Shown here: piece after piece, positions 51,813 to 60,041 of the stretch
Position numbering within the stretch: the stretch's first letter is position 1
How the letters are laid out: each line of letters begins with the position of its first letter
NCBI GenBank assembly: GCA_934754415.1
Contig: CAKVIS010000005.1
Span: 18,567-82,566 of the forward strand
Length of the DNA: 64,000 nt
From: an uncultured Bulleidia sp.
GTDB lineage: Bacteria; Bacillota_I; Bacilli_A; Erysipelotrichales; Erysipelotrichaceae
Direction: 5' to 3'
Position numbers and translations under genes: made by a program
Notes under the pieces: generated by a model
What the model saw: the letters and a program-made list of their open reading frames with translations, nothing else
The model's database searches: none
Told to the model about the DNA's origin: nothing

Positions 51813-52958
51813 ATGAATAAGAAAAAATGGATCATAACAGGCATTGCTGTTTTAGCAGTTGCAGTTTTAGGAACAGGTGGATATGCTTTGTTACATAAAG
51901 GCGGATCTTCATCCAATGCAGTGTATGTTACACAGATAAAAGCTCTGATGGGTTCTTACAGTGGCACCAACAGATATTCCGGTGTAGTAGAAGCTCAGCA
52001 AAGCGTGGATATACAGGCAGATTCTTCAAAAAAAATCAAAGAAATCTATGTGAGTGCAGGGCAGTCTGTCAGTGCTGGAGATAAGCTGTTTGCTTATGAT
52101 GTAACAGATACGCAGAATTCTCTTGCCACCTCTCAATTGGATATTGAAGGATATACAGAAACCATTAATCAGTTAAATTCTCAGATTGCTGATTTACAGG
52201 CAGAATTAAATCAGACTGGTTCTTCTGACATTCTTCTGGAAATTCAGGATAAGCAATTACAAATCAAGGAAAACCAGATCAATATTCAAAAGACGCAGAA
52301 TACTATTGAGCAATATCAGGATCAGATTAATCACAGTACTGTGACTGCAACAATTGCTGGTGTTGTGAAAACTATCAACGAAAGCGGAACGGATGCCTAT
52401 GGTAATCAGGCTGCTTTTATGTCCATTGAACAGACCGGTGCCTACAGAGTCAAAGGTAAACTGGATGAACAGTCTATTGGTATTATTACACAAGGGCAAC
52501 AGGTTCTGATTCGTTCGAGAGTAGATGAGACAAAAATATGGAAAGGAACTGTTTCTTCTATTGAAACAAGTCCTGATTCCGATTCCAATACTATGAATTA
52601 TTATGGTGGTTCACAGGAATCCAGTTCCAAATATCCATTCTTTATTTCTCTTGAAAGCAGTGATGGATTAATGCTAGGACAGCATGTGTATATTGAACCT
52701 GATTTTGGACAGGTAGTACATACACAGGGAGTGTGGCTGGACAGTTCCTATATTTGTTATGACGACAATGGTAATGCATATGTATGGGCTTCTGTAAAAA
52801 ACAAGCTAAAGAAGATTACTGTAGAGACAGGTGAAGTGAATGAAGAAACTTACCAGACGGAAATCACTTCAGGTATTACTAAAGAAGATTATATTGCATG
52901 GCCGGAGGATTCTTTTAAAGAAGGTATGGCAACAACTTCTATTATGGATATGGAGTAA
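51813..52958 (+). CDS. MacA-like membrane-fusion adaptor (first copy)
   Basis: 381 residues. An N-terminal membrane anchor (about 6-28) precedes a beta-barrel/lipoyl/coiled-coil adaptor of the HlyD/MacA type. A lipoyl half with the pattern IKEIYVSAGQSVSAGDKLF near 70-88, an antiparallel coiled coil (about 100-170, many Gln/Ile/Asn), then ATIAGVVKTINESGTDAYG near 178-196 for the second lipoyl half, and a beta-barrel. With MacB-type proteins it guides substrates out. Coupled to the ATPase gene 12 nt on. AGAGGAATG is the ribosome site. Confidence 0.85.
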   Translation: MNKKKWIITGIAVLAVAVLGTGGYALLHKGGSSSNAVYVTQIKALMGSYSGTNRYSGVVEAQQSVDIQADSSKKIKEIYVSAGQSVSAGDKLFAYDVTDTQNSLATSQLDIEGYTETINQLNSQIADLQAELNQTGSSDILLEIQDKQLQIKENQINIQKTQNTIEQYQDQINHSTVTATIAGVVKTINESGTDAYGNQAAFMSIEQTGAYRVKGKLDEQSIGIITQGQQVLIRSRVDETKIWKGTVSSIETSPDSDSNTMNYYGGSQESSSKYPFFISLESSDGLMLGQHVYIEPDFGQVVHTQGVWLDSSYICYDDNGNAYVWASVKNKLKKITVETGEVNEETYQTEITSGITKEDYIAWPEDSFKEGMATTSIMDME

Positions 52959-52970
52959 GAGGGAACAGCT

Positions 52971-53648
52971 ATGTTAGTTTCTTTAAAAGGTATATATAAA
53001 AGCTACCATGAATCTCAGGTTGTAGTTCCGGTATTAAAAAACATTGATCTGGAAGTACAGGAGGGAGAATATATTGCTATCATGGGACCAAGTGGTTCCG
53101 GTAAGACCACTTTAATGAATATTCTTGGCTGCCTGGATCATCAGGATGAAGGACAGTATTTACTGGATGGTATGAATGTACGTTCTTTGTCTGAAGATGA
53201 GTTATCCGATGTTCGCCTGCATAAAATTGGATTTGTTTTCCAGCAGTTCCAGTTATTGCCTAAACAATCTGTATTGGAAAATGTGGCATTACCTTTGGTA
53301 TATGCAAAGGTAGATAAGAAAGAGCGTGAACAAAGAGCTCTGGAAGTATTGGATAAAGTCGGTCTTAAAGAAAAGGCGCCATTTTTTCCTACACAGCTTT
53401 CTGGTGGACAGAAACAAAGAGTAGCTATTGCCAGAGCTTTGATAAATCATCCTCGTATCGTTCTTGCAGATGAACCTACAGGAGCCTTAGATCAGGCAAG
53501 TGGTAAGCAGGTTATGGAACTGTTTCAGAAGCTTCATGAGGAAGGTGTCACTATTGTTATGATTACCCATGACAGAAATGTGGCGGATCATGCGCATAAG
53601 ATTTTCCACATCATTGATGGTGAGATTTCGAAAGGAGAGATTCTATGA
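52971..53648 (+). CDS. MacB/LolD-type ABC transporter ATPase
   Basis: The 225-residue ATPase of the MacB/FtsE/LolD class: Walker A GPSGSGKTT near 39-47, Q-loop VFQQFQLLP near 86-94, signature LSGGQKQRVAIARAL near 142-156, Walker B VLADEPTGALD near 164-174. Paired with the separate permease at 55.3 kb; in MacB of E. coli the two are fused. Drives export of antimicrobial peptides, lipids or peptides; substrate unknown. Overlaps the second adaptor gene by 4 nt. Confidence 0.93.
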   Translation: MLVSLKGIYKSYHESQVVVPVLKNIDLEVQEGEYIAIMGPSGSGKTTLMNILGCLDHQDEGQYLLDGMNVRSLSEDELSDVRLHKIGFVFQQFQLLPKQSVLENVALPLVYAKVDKKEREQRALEVLDKVGLKEKAPFFPTQLSGGQKQRVAIARALINHPRIVLADEPTGALDQASGKQVMELFQKLHEEGVTIVMITHDRNVADHAHKIFHIIDGEISKGEIL

Positions 53649-55318
53649 AAAAGAAGATTCTGATTCCTGTCACCATTGCCGTCATACTTACTGCAGTTGG
53701 AGGTACTTTTGCCTATAGAAACTCAAAGAATGTTGTAGATGTCTATGCGGTAAATACTTTACAGCAGATGTACTGGGGTAATTCTAACAGTTATTCCGGT
53801 AATGTTTATGAAGCACAAAGTCAGAATGTATATGTAGATTCCACTCAGAAAATTCAGGAACTGTATGTGACTTTGAATCAACATGTGCAGGCAGGAGATC
53901 CTCTTATCAGATTTGATACAGACAGTGTGCAGCTGACTTTAGCCATGAAAAATATTGAACTTGAAAAATTACAGAATGAACAGAAGTCCAATGAATCTAA
54001 ATTACAGAAATTACGTACCACTACTCCTGTTCCAGACTATGTTCCTTTACCTGAACCTGAACCAACCCCAGAACCAACTCCTGAACCTTCCAAAGAGCCT
54101 GTAAAGGAAAAAGTGGAAGATGCCTATACGGTGATTGATAAACTGGAAGATAAGTATACAAAGGCATCCGTGGGACAAACACCTGAACCATCCTCAACAC
54201 CTGAAACTACTGCAGTTCCAACCAGTGAGCCGGAACCAACTCCTTCTGCTTCTGCTGAAACAGAAGAAGGGACAGATAGAGAACATCCGATACGTTTTAT
54301 TATTACAAGTAACGGAAAAATCTGTACGACTTTATTTGATGAATTAAAAGAGAAGAAAAAAGAAAAAGTATATCTTTCTTTTGAACATCATGAGGAGAAT
54401 AAAGCAGATAAAGATATCTTAAATAGCTGGATAGTACGTGCTGATCAGGTTTCTTATGAAGGTAAACAGTATTTTACTTTACCGGAAGTCAATGTCACTC
54501 AATCACATAATGCGGATATATCTGTTGCAAATGCTGTAGTGGATACTCCATATACTGGTAATGGCGGATCTGAGAGTACTTCTGGATATACTGCAGCGGA
54601 ACTGTTAAAAGCTATTAAACAGACAGAAGCTTCCATGCGTACTTTAAATATTGATATTAAACGTAAACAGCTGGAGATTTCTGAATTAAATGACCAACTC
54701 AGTGATGGTATTGTCTATGCAAAAAAAGATGGCGTTGTTGTTAGTCTTGGAGATCTGGAACAGCCTTCTTTAAATGGAAAGCCATTTATCACAGTCTCTG
54801 CACAGAAAGGAACATATATCAAAAGTGTTGTTTCAGAATTTATGCTTGGTACGGTGAAACCGGGTGACACAGTGACTGTAAGAAGCTGGATGACAGGTTC
54901 TTCTTATACAGCAACTATTCAGTCTATAGATGCTTATCCTGATACTTCCAATATGTATTACTACGGAGGCAATTCTAACTGTTCCTATTATGGCTTTTAT
55001 GCTTTTATTGAAGAAGATACAGATCTGACTGCATATGATGGGCTTGATATTACTTTTGATCAGGAAAATACTGCGTCAGATGCATTATGGATGCCGGTGG
55101 CGTATATACGTAAAGATGTGAATGATAAATATTATGTATACAAGGATAATAACGGAAAACTTCAAAAACAGTATGTTACAATCGGTCAGATTGATTCAGG
55201 ATATGTGATGGAAGTGAAAGAAGGGTTATCTTCTGAGGACTACATAGCTTTCCCGTATGGTAAAAAAGTCAGAGAAGGCACTAAAACAAACATCTCAGAG
55301 GAAGGAGGTATGTGGTAA
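53645..55318 (+). CDS. MacA-like adaptor (second copy) with a large insert
   Basis: 557 residues, 176 longer than the first adaptor. Same plan: membrane anchor (6-23), lipoyl half (IQELYVTLNQHVQAGDPLI near 73-91), and a coiled coil. But between the two helices of the coiled coil lies an insert (about 125-315) with a Pro/Glu/Thr-rich linker made of PEPTPEP-like repeats, then a compact domain of about 80 residues containing IRFIITSNGKI and YLSFEHHEENKADK. Then the second helix, lipoyl half DGIVYAKKDGVVVSLGD near 355-371, and barrel. The insert could bind a partner at the wall. Coupled to the ATPase gene and overlapping the permease start. Confidence 0.85.
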   Translation: MKKKILIPVTIAVILTAVGGTFAYRNSKNVVDVYAVNTLQQMYWGNSNSYSGNVYEAQSQNVYVDSTQKIQELYVTLNQHVQAGDPLIRFDTDSVQLTLAMKNIELEKLQNEQKSNESKLQKLRTTTPVPDYVPLPEPEPTPEPTPEPSKEPVKEKVEDAYTVIDKLEDKYTKASVGQTPEPSSTPETTAVPTSEPEPTPSASAETEEGTDREHPIRFIITSNGKICTTLFDELKEKKKEKVYLSFEHHEENKADKDILNSWIVRADQVSYEGKQYFTLPEVNVTQSHNADISVANAVVDTPYTGNGGSESTSGYTAAELLKAIKQTEASMRTLNIDIKRKQLEISELNDQLSDGIVYAKKDGVVVSLGDLEQPSLNGKPFITVSAQKGTYIKSVVSEFMLGTVKPGDTVTVRSWMTGSSYTATIQSIDAYPDTSNMYYYGGNSNCSYYGFYAFIEEDTDLTAYDGLDITFDQENTASDALWMPVAYIRKDVNDKYYVYKDNNGKLQKQYVTIGQIDSGYVMEVKEGLSSEDYIAFPYGKKVREGTKTNISEEGGMW

Positions 55319-56568
55319 TGCTGGAAAATATACGTTTATCTTTTCAGGGTATTTTTTCTCATAAACTGCGTTCCTTTCTGACCATGCTTGGTATTATTAT
55401 CGGTATCGGTGCTATTATTGCAATCGTTTCAACTATCAAAGGTACCAATGAACAGATAAAGAAGAACCTCATAGGATCCGGTAATAACAGTATGTCCATT
55501 GCTTTATCTCAATCAGATTATGATTACGATATGAATATGGGCATACCTGCAGGTGTGTATCCTGTAGAAGAAACTACAATGGATGCTTTAAGAGAAATAA
55601 ACCATGTAGAAAATGTCTCCAGGTACCATTCAAGAACTGTATATGAAGGTGTGAATCATAATGAACATGCTTTAAACGGTGGTATTGTTTATGGAATTGA
55701 TGATTCCTATCTTACTACAAGCAGCAAACTTGTAAAAATCGGCAGGGGTATTACACAGCAAGATATAGAAAATCATAGAAGAGTGGCTTTGCTTGATGCA
55801 ACAAGTGTTTCCTCTTTATTTCCTAATGAAAGCTGTCTGGGTAAAACCATTGAAATTAACAGTGTCCCATATGAAGTCATTGGTGTAGTGGTCGATGCTC
55901 AGCAGTTTGAACCGGTGATTGAATCCATTGATGATTACTATACATATTCTCAGAATCAGGGAGGACAGGTATATATTAATGATGCAACATGGGAAGTCGT
56001 GTATCAGTATGACGAGCCAGAAAATGTTCTGTTAAAAGTTGACTCTATGAATGCCATGACTACAGTTGGTAAAGAGGGTGCGGACATCTTAAATGCACAG
56101 AATTCTCCGACAGATTCCACAATCAGCTACAAAGCGCAGAATCTTCTGGAACAGGCAAAAAAGATTCAGCAGTTGTCTAATAGTACCAATACCATGTTAA
56201 TATGGATTGCAGGTATTTCTTTATTGGTAGGTGGAATCGGTGTAATGAATATTATGCTGGTATCTGTCACAGAACGTACAAGTGAAATCGGATTAAAGAA
56301 GGCTATTGGTGCTAAAAAGAAAGCAATTCTCATGCAGTTTTTAACAGAAGCGGTTGTATTGACTTCTCTGGGTGGTTTGCTTGGAGTCATCAGTGGTATT
56401 CTTCTGGCATTTGTAATTTCTTCATTGAATCAGATACCTGTTGCTATTTCCGTAGAAGCAAGTATTGTGGCAGTGGTATTTTCCATGGTTATTGGTATTG
56501 TCTTTGGATTATTACCTTCCTATAAGGCTGCAAATCTTGATCCTATTGATGCTTTAAGGAGAGAATGA
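55318..56568 (+). CDS. MacB-type ABC transporter permease (FtsX-like)
   Basis: The 416-residue permease has an N-terminal amphipathic/first membrane helix (LRSFLTMLGIIIGIGAIIAI, split: HKLRSFLTML and IGIGAIIAI, about 15-40), a large extracytoplasmic domain (45-290), then three C-terminal membrane helices with the typical GIGVMNIMLVSVTERTSEIG near 305-324 and KKAIGAKK. MacB family. I chose ATG 55318, which overlaps the adaptor stop (TAATG) 9 nt after GGAGG; the in-frame GTG at 55312 is also possible. Next gene starts 1 nt after its stop. Confidence 0.93.
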   Translation: MLENIRLSFQGIFSHKLRSFLTMLGIIIGIGAIIAIVSTIKGTNEQIKKNLIGSGNNSMSIALSQSDYDYDMNMGIPAGVYPVEETTMDALREINHVENVSRYHSRTVYEGVNHNEHALNGGIVYGIDDSYLTTSSKLVKIGRGITQQDIENHRRVALLDATSVSSLFPNESCLGKTIEINSVPYEVIGVVVDAQQFEPVIESIDDYYTYSQNQGGQVYINDATWEVVYQYDEPENVLLKVDSMNAMTTVGKEGADILNAQNSPTDSTISYKAQNLLEQAKKIQQLSNSTNTMLIWIAGISLLVGGIGVMNIMLVSVTERTSEIGLKKAIGAKKKAILMQFLTEAVVLTSLGGLLGVISGILLAFVISSLNQIPVAISVEASIVAVVFSMVIGIVFGLLPSYKAANLDPIDALRRE

Positions 56569-56569
56569 T

Positions 56570-57433
56570 ATGGAGTTTGAAGAATTTTTGGAAAACCTGG
56601 AATACACCAATGCATGTATGCTTGGCAAGTATCGCCTGACAATTGACAAACAACTTATTTTTCCAGACAATACGTTTCTTCAGTTTTCCTCATGGCAGGA
56701 TTGTCTGTCTTATCCAATTTCTGATCATCAGAGTGTGGCAGATTTTATAGAAAATCTCACGGAGTACAATACAGAAATGATTTATGATATTGATCATATG
56801 GATTGTATAAACAGAAACAGTTTATATTTGGATATAACGTATTATGGTCATTCCTGTTTTAAGGTGGAAAAAGATAAAGAATCTATTGTGTTTGATCCAT
56901 ATAAAGCTGGTAGTGTGCCTGGTTTGACATTACCTGTTGATCTTATGGCAAATGAAATTCTGTGTTCACATGCTCATGATGATCATGCGGGAATAGAAGA
57001 AATCAGATGTCTTCCTGAAACAATACAATGTAAGATCAAAAAACTGGATGTTCCTCACGATGATCAAGATGGTAAGCTCAGAGGCAGAAATACGATACAT
57101 ATTGTGACATTTCATGGCTTTAAGATTGTGCATATGGGTGATATTGGAAGACCTTTAACACAAATGGAAATCTTACAGGTATCCAGACCTGATGTATTGA
57201 TGATTCCTGTTGGAGGGTTTTATACAATATCCAGTAAGGTTGCTTTTCAGATGATTGATCAGCTGAAACCTAAAACAGCAATCTTAATGCATTACAAAAC
57301 CTCTGTGTCTGGTTATGATGTGCTGGAGGATATCCACGATATTGTGAAAGATCATCCTGAAGTGCATGCCTATGGCTCCAGAGTACATCTGCAGAAAGAT
57401 GAAGCTTTAGGTATCATTTTTATGGCAATATAA
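56570..57433 (+). CDS. Metallo-beta-lactamase-fold hydrolase (UPF0173-like) with N-terminal extension
   Basis: 287 residues. A unique N-terminal part (about 1-90) without recognisable motif precedes a UlaG/UPF0173-type MBL fold: DITYYGHSCFKVEKDKESIVFDPYKAG (parts TYYGHSCF and IVFDPYKAG, about 94-120), SHAHDDHAGIEEI near 137-149 (HxHxDH), VHMGDIG near 184-190 and AILMHYKTS near 241-249. Probably a soluble hydrolase of small substrates; no known substrate. The gene is tightly attached to the export operon, so a linked role in substrate handling is possible (inference). GGAGAGAATG is the ribosome site. Confidence 0.83.
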   Translation: MEFEEFLENLEYTNACMLGKYRLTIDKQLIFPDNTFLQFSSWQDCLSYPISDHQSVADFIENLTEYNTEMIYDIDHMDCINRNSLYLDITYYGHSCFKVEKDKESIVFDPYKAGSVPGLTLPVDLMANEILCSHAHDDHAGIEEIRCLPETIQCKIKKLDVPHDDQDGKLRGRNTIHIVTFHGFKIVHMGDIGRPLTQMEILQVSRPDVLMIPVGGFYTISSKVAFQMIDQLKPKTAILMHYKTSVSGYDVLEDIHDIVKDHPEVHAYGSRVHLQKDEALGIIFMAI

Positions 57434-57456
57434 AAGGCGTTCAGTGAACGCCTTTT
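57432..57456. terminator. Bidirectional terminator, export operon / rnjA
   Basis: Perfect 11-bp stem AAAAGGCGTTC / GAACGCCTTTT, 3-nt loop, T-rich on both sides. Confidence 0.9.
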
Positions 57457-57465
57457 CATATACAT

Positions 57466-59307
57466 TTATCCATTCGTTTTAGGTGTACGTTTTCCGCTGC
57501 GTTTGGAATAGGTATCCTTGTTTGCGGCAGATTTTGCTTTAAGTTCTGCAATAGCAGCTTTCTGATTTAAGATGACTGGAATGACAATTGGATTTCTGTG
57601 AGTCTTTTTGAACAGGTATGGCTCAAGAGAATTCTTGATGGTATTCTTTAATTCACCAAAAGTAGTACGTTGCTGCATCTTTTTACTTAAGGCATCATAG
57701 ACAATCAGTTCTGCTTCCTTAAGAAGTGTCTGAGAGTCTTTGATATATACAAATCCTCTTGAAACAATACTTGGTTTGCACAGAATCTTGTTATAGCGGG
57801 AATCGATTGCTACGATGACAGCTACCAGTCCGTTTTCAGCAAGAATTCTTCTGTCTTTTATAACAGATGTACTTAGTCCGGAATAGTCATTCCCATCTAC
57901 ATAAATTGCATCTGTCTGCACTCTTTCATTGGCAATGAAAGCTTCTTCATTTCTTAATACAACAATATCACCGTTGGAACAAACCAGACAGTTTTCCTTT
58001 GGAACACCGGTTTCTCTTGCTGTGGCACTATGCTGTACAAGCATCTTGTATTCGCCATGTACAGGCATAAAGTATTTAGGCTTGATAAGATTTAACATCA
58101 GTTTCTGTTCTTCCACAGGCGCATGTCCAGTTGTGTGGAAAGAAGTAAGAGGGGAGTTAGTGACTACGTTTGCTCCAACTCTTGTCAGCTGGTTGACTAC
58201 AGCAGATACGGATGTACCATTACCCGGAATAGGATTGGAAGAGAACAGTACTGTATCACCAGGCAGAATTTTAATAAATCTGTGTGTGCCATTGGCAATT
58301 CTGCTTAAGGCTGCCATTGGTTCACCCTGAGATCCGGTACATACAATACAGATCTTATTTGCCGGCAGAGTATTCAATTCGTTACCTGTGATAAAAGAAC
58401 TTGCAGGAATCTTGATAGTACCAAGACGTTTGCCAATTTCGCATACATTTTCCATAGAACGTCCAAAGACGGCTACTTTTCTTCCGCAATTTACAGCAGC
58501 TTCAAGAATCTGATTTAATCTTAAGACATTGGATGCAAAAGTGGATACTAATAATCTTCCAGGTGTTTTGCGCATCTGTTCGTTAATTGCCTTGGCAACA
58601 CTCTTTTCAGAGATAGAAAATCCTGGAACACCTGAGTTGGTAGAATCACTCATTAATAAAGTGACACCAACCTGACCAATATAGGCCATTTTCTGATAAT
58701 CGGAGTTTTCACCGATTGGAGTGAGATCGAACTTAAAGTCTCCAGTTTCTACAATTCTTCCGTTAGGGGTATTGATTAATACACCATAACTGTCTGGGAT
58801 AGAGTGGACAACATTGAAAAAACCAATATGGAAATATTTTGTATCTACTCTTGTATCAGCTTCAATCAGATGAATCTGCACATTTCTGAGCATATGATGC
58901 TCATCGAGCTTCTTTTCAATTAATGCTTTGGCAAAAGCAGGGGCCCAGATTTCTCTTAATCTGACTGACTGCAGGAAGAATGGGATACCGCCGATATGAT
59001 CTTCATGACCGTGAGTGATAATTAAAGCCTTGATCTTATCTCTGTTTTTCTGCAGGTAAGTATAATCCGGAATGACATAGTCAACTCCCAAAAGATCATC
59101 TTCAGGAAATAAAACACCACAGTCCACAATAACAATTTCGTCATTGTGCTCAAAGCAGTACATATTCTTACCTACTTCGCCAAGGCCGCCTAAAGCATAG
59201 ACAAGTGTGTCCGTACCATAACGAATAGAGCGATTGACTTCTTCACTGACATCTGAAAACTGTACTGGATGAGAGTTTCTTTTAGAATTATTTTTTGTTT
59301 CTTTCAT
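57466..59307 (-). CDS. rnjA: Ribonuclease J
   Basis: The 613-residue RNase J has 5'-3' exo- and endonuclease activity and is the main mRNA decay enzyme of Firmicutes lacking RNase E. An MBL domain with HGHEDHIGGIPFFL near 99-112, a beta-CASP insert, and the motif SDSTNS near 211-216 are visible. The N-terminal extension (about 1-30) is polar. The C-terminal end is Lys/Ser-rich. Length fits the longer J1 type. Transcribed with def upstream, 35 nt apart; AAAGGAAAA lies before ATG 59307. RNase Y is not in the window. Confidence 0.95.
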   Translation of the reverse strand: MKETKNNSKRNSHPVQFSDVSEEVNRSIRYGTDTLVYALGGLGEVGKNMYCFEHNDEIVIVDCGVLFPEDDLLGVDYVIPDYTYLQKNRDKIKALIITHGHEDHIGGIPFFLQSVRLREIWAPAFAKALIEKKLDEHHMLRNVQIHLIEADTRVDTKYFHIGFFNVVHSIPDSYGVLINTPNGRIVETGDFKFDLTPIGENSDYQKMAYIGQVGVTLLMSDSTNSGVPGFSISEKSVAKAINEQMRKTPGRLLVSTFASNVLRLNQILEAAVNCGRKVAVFGRSMENVCEIGKRLGTIKIPASSFITGNELNTLPANKICIVCTGSQGEPMAALSRIANGTHRFIKILPGDTVLFSSNPIPGNGTSVSAVVNQLTRVGANVVTNSPLTSFHTTGHAPVEEQKLMLNLIKPKYFMPVHGEYKMLVQHSATARETGVPKENCLVCSNGDIVVLRNEEAFIANERVQTDAIYVDGNDYSGLSTSVIKDRRILAENGLVAVIVAIDSRYNKILCKPSIVSRGFVYIKDSQTLLKEAELIVYDALSKKMQQRTTFGELKNTIKNSLEPYLFKKTHRNPIVIPVILNQKAAIAELKAKSAANKDTYSKRSGKRTPKTNG

Positions 59308-59342
59308 ATTATTCGTTTTCCTTTACTATTGTGTATATGAAA

Positions 59343-59909
59343 TTAAATTACTAAAGCACCTTCAATTTCTTTGAAGGGTTCCTTTGCGTTTATTTTATCA
59401 TAAAAAAGAGTTCCGCTGAAGTGATCTAATTCATGCTGTAAAACAATTGCAAGATATCCTCTTGCCCTAATTTTTATATTCTGATTGGTAATCAGATCAA
59501 ATCCTTCAATAGTGACTCTGGCACTGCGCACTACAAAACCTGGATGATCTTCCACAACGGAAAGACAACCTTCACCGCTTTGTAAATAGGCTTTCTGGGT
59601 GGAATGAGAAACGATTCTAGGATTTGCAAGCATATATTTGATTGTTTTCTCATTCCCGTCTTTATCTACAGTAGGTACTACAACAGCCGTAAGCTGCTTG
59701 GGAATACCTATCTGAATAGCACTTATACCCACAGCTGGTCTTAAATTTTCTCTTTCTGCAATTTCTTCATCTGTTGAGTCTTCTACGTACTTCAACATTT
59801 CTTTCAAAATAGTACTGTCTTCTTCACTTAAAGGTAAAGAAACAGGTAAAGATTTTTGACGAATCAAAGGATTGTCGTCTTTTATGATCGTATCATTATT
59901 TATTAACAT
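59343..59909 (-). CDS. def: Peptide deformylase
   Basis: The 188-residue metalloenzyme removes the formyl group from nascent proteins. All three motifs are present: GISAIQIGIP (61-70, in place of the usual GxGLAAxQ), EGCLSV (113-118) with Cys115, and QHELDH (158-163) with His159, Glu160 and His163. A type 2 PDF typical of Gram-positives. ATG 59909 follows GAGGT; the frame continues upstream to 59987 but through the promoter (TTTACT-17-TAGAAT). First gene of the def-rnjA unit. Confidence 0.95.
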   Translation of the reverse strand: MLINNDTIIKDDNPLIRQKSLPVSLPLSEEDSTILKEMLKYVEDSTDEEIAERENLRPAVGISAIQIGIPKQLTAVVVPTVDKDGNEKTIKYMLANPRIVSHSTQKAYLQSGEGCLSVVEDHPGFVVRSARVTIEGFDLITNQNIKIRARGYLAIVLQHELDHFSGTLFYDKINAKEPFKEIEGALVI

Positions 59910-59926
59910 ACAACTACCTCGGATAA

Positions 59927-59955
59927 ATTCTAGATAAATAAAAGGAAAAAGTAAA
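59927..59955 (-). promoter_or_regulatory. Promoter of def-rnjA
   Basis: Minus-strand TTTACT (59950-59955), exactly 17 nt, TAGAAT (59927-59932). Confidence 0.6.
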
Positions 59956-60025
59956 TAGGGTACAGGAAAATGAAAACGCTTAACCAAAAATATTTTTTCT
60001 TAATCCTGTTCTAATAGTGTCTGTA

Positions 60026-60034
60026 TGATAAAAT
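60026..60034 (+). promoter_or_regulatory. Extended -10 of the SEDS gene (leaderless)
   Basis: TGATAAAAT (TAAAAT at 60029-60034) ends 7 nt before ATG 60042. No Shine-Dalgarno. An in-frame ATG at 60033 overlaps the -10 and is not a likely start. Confidence 0.6.
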
Positions 60035-60041
60035 GTATTGC

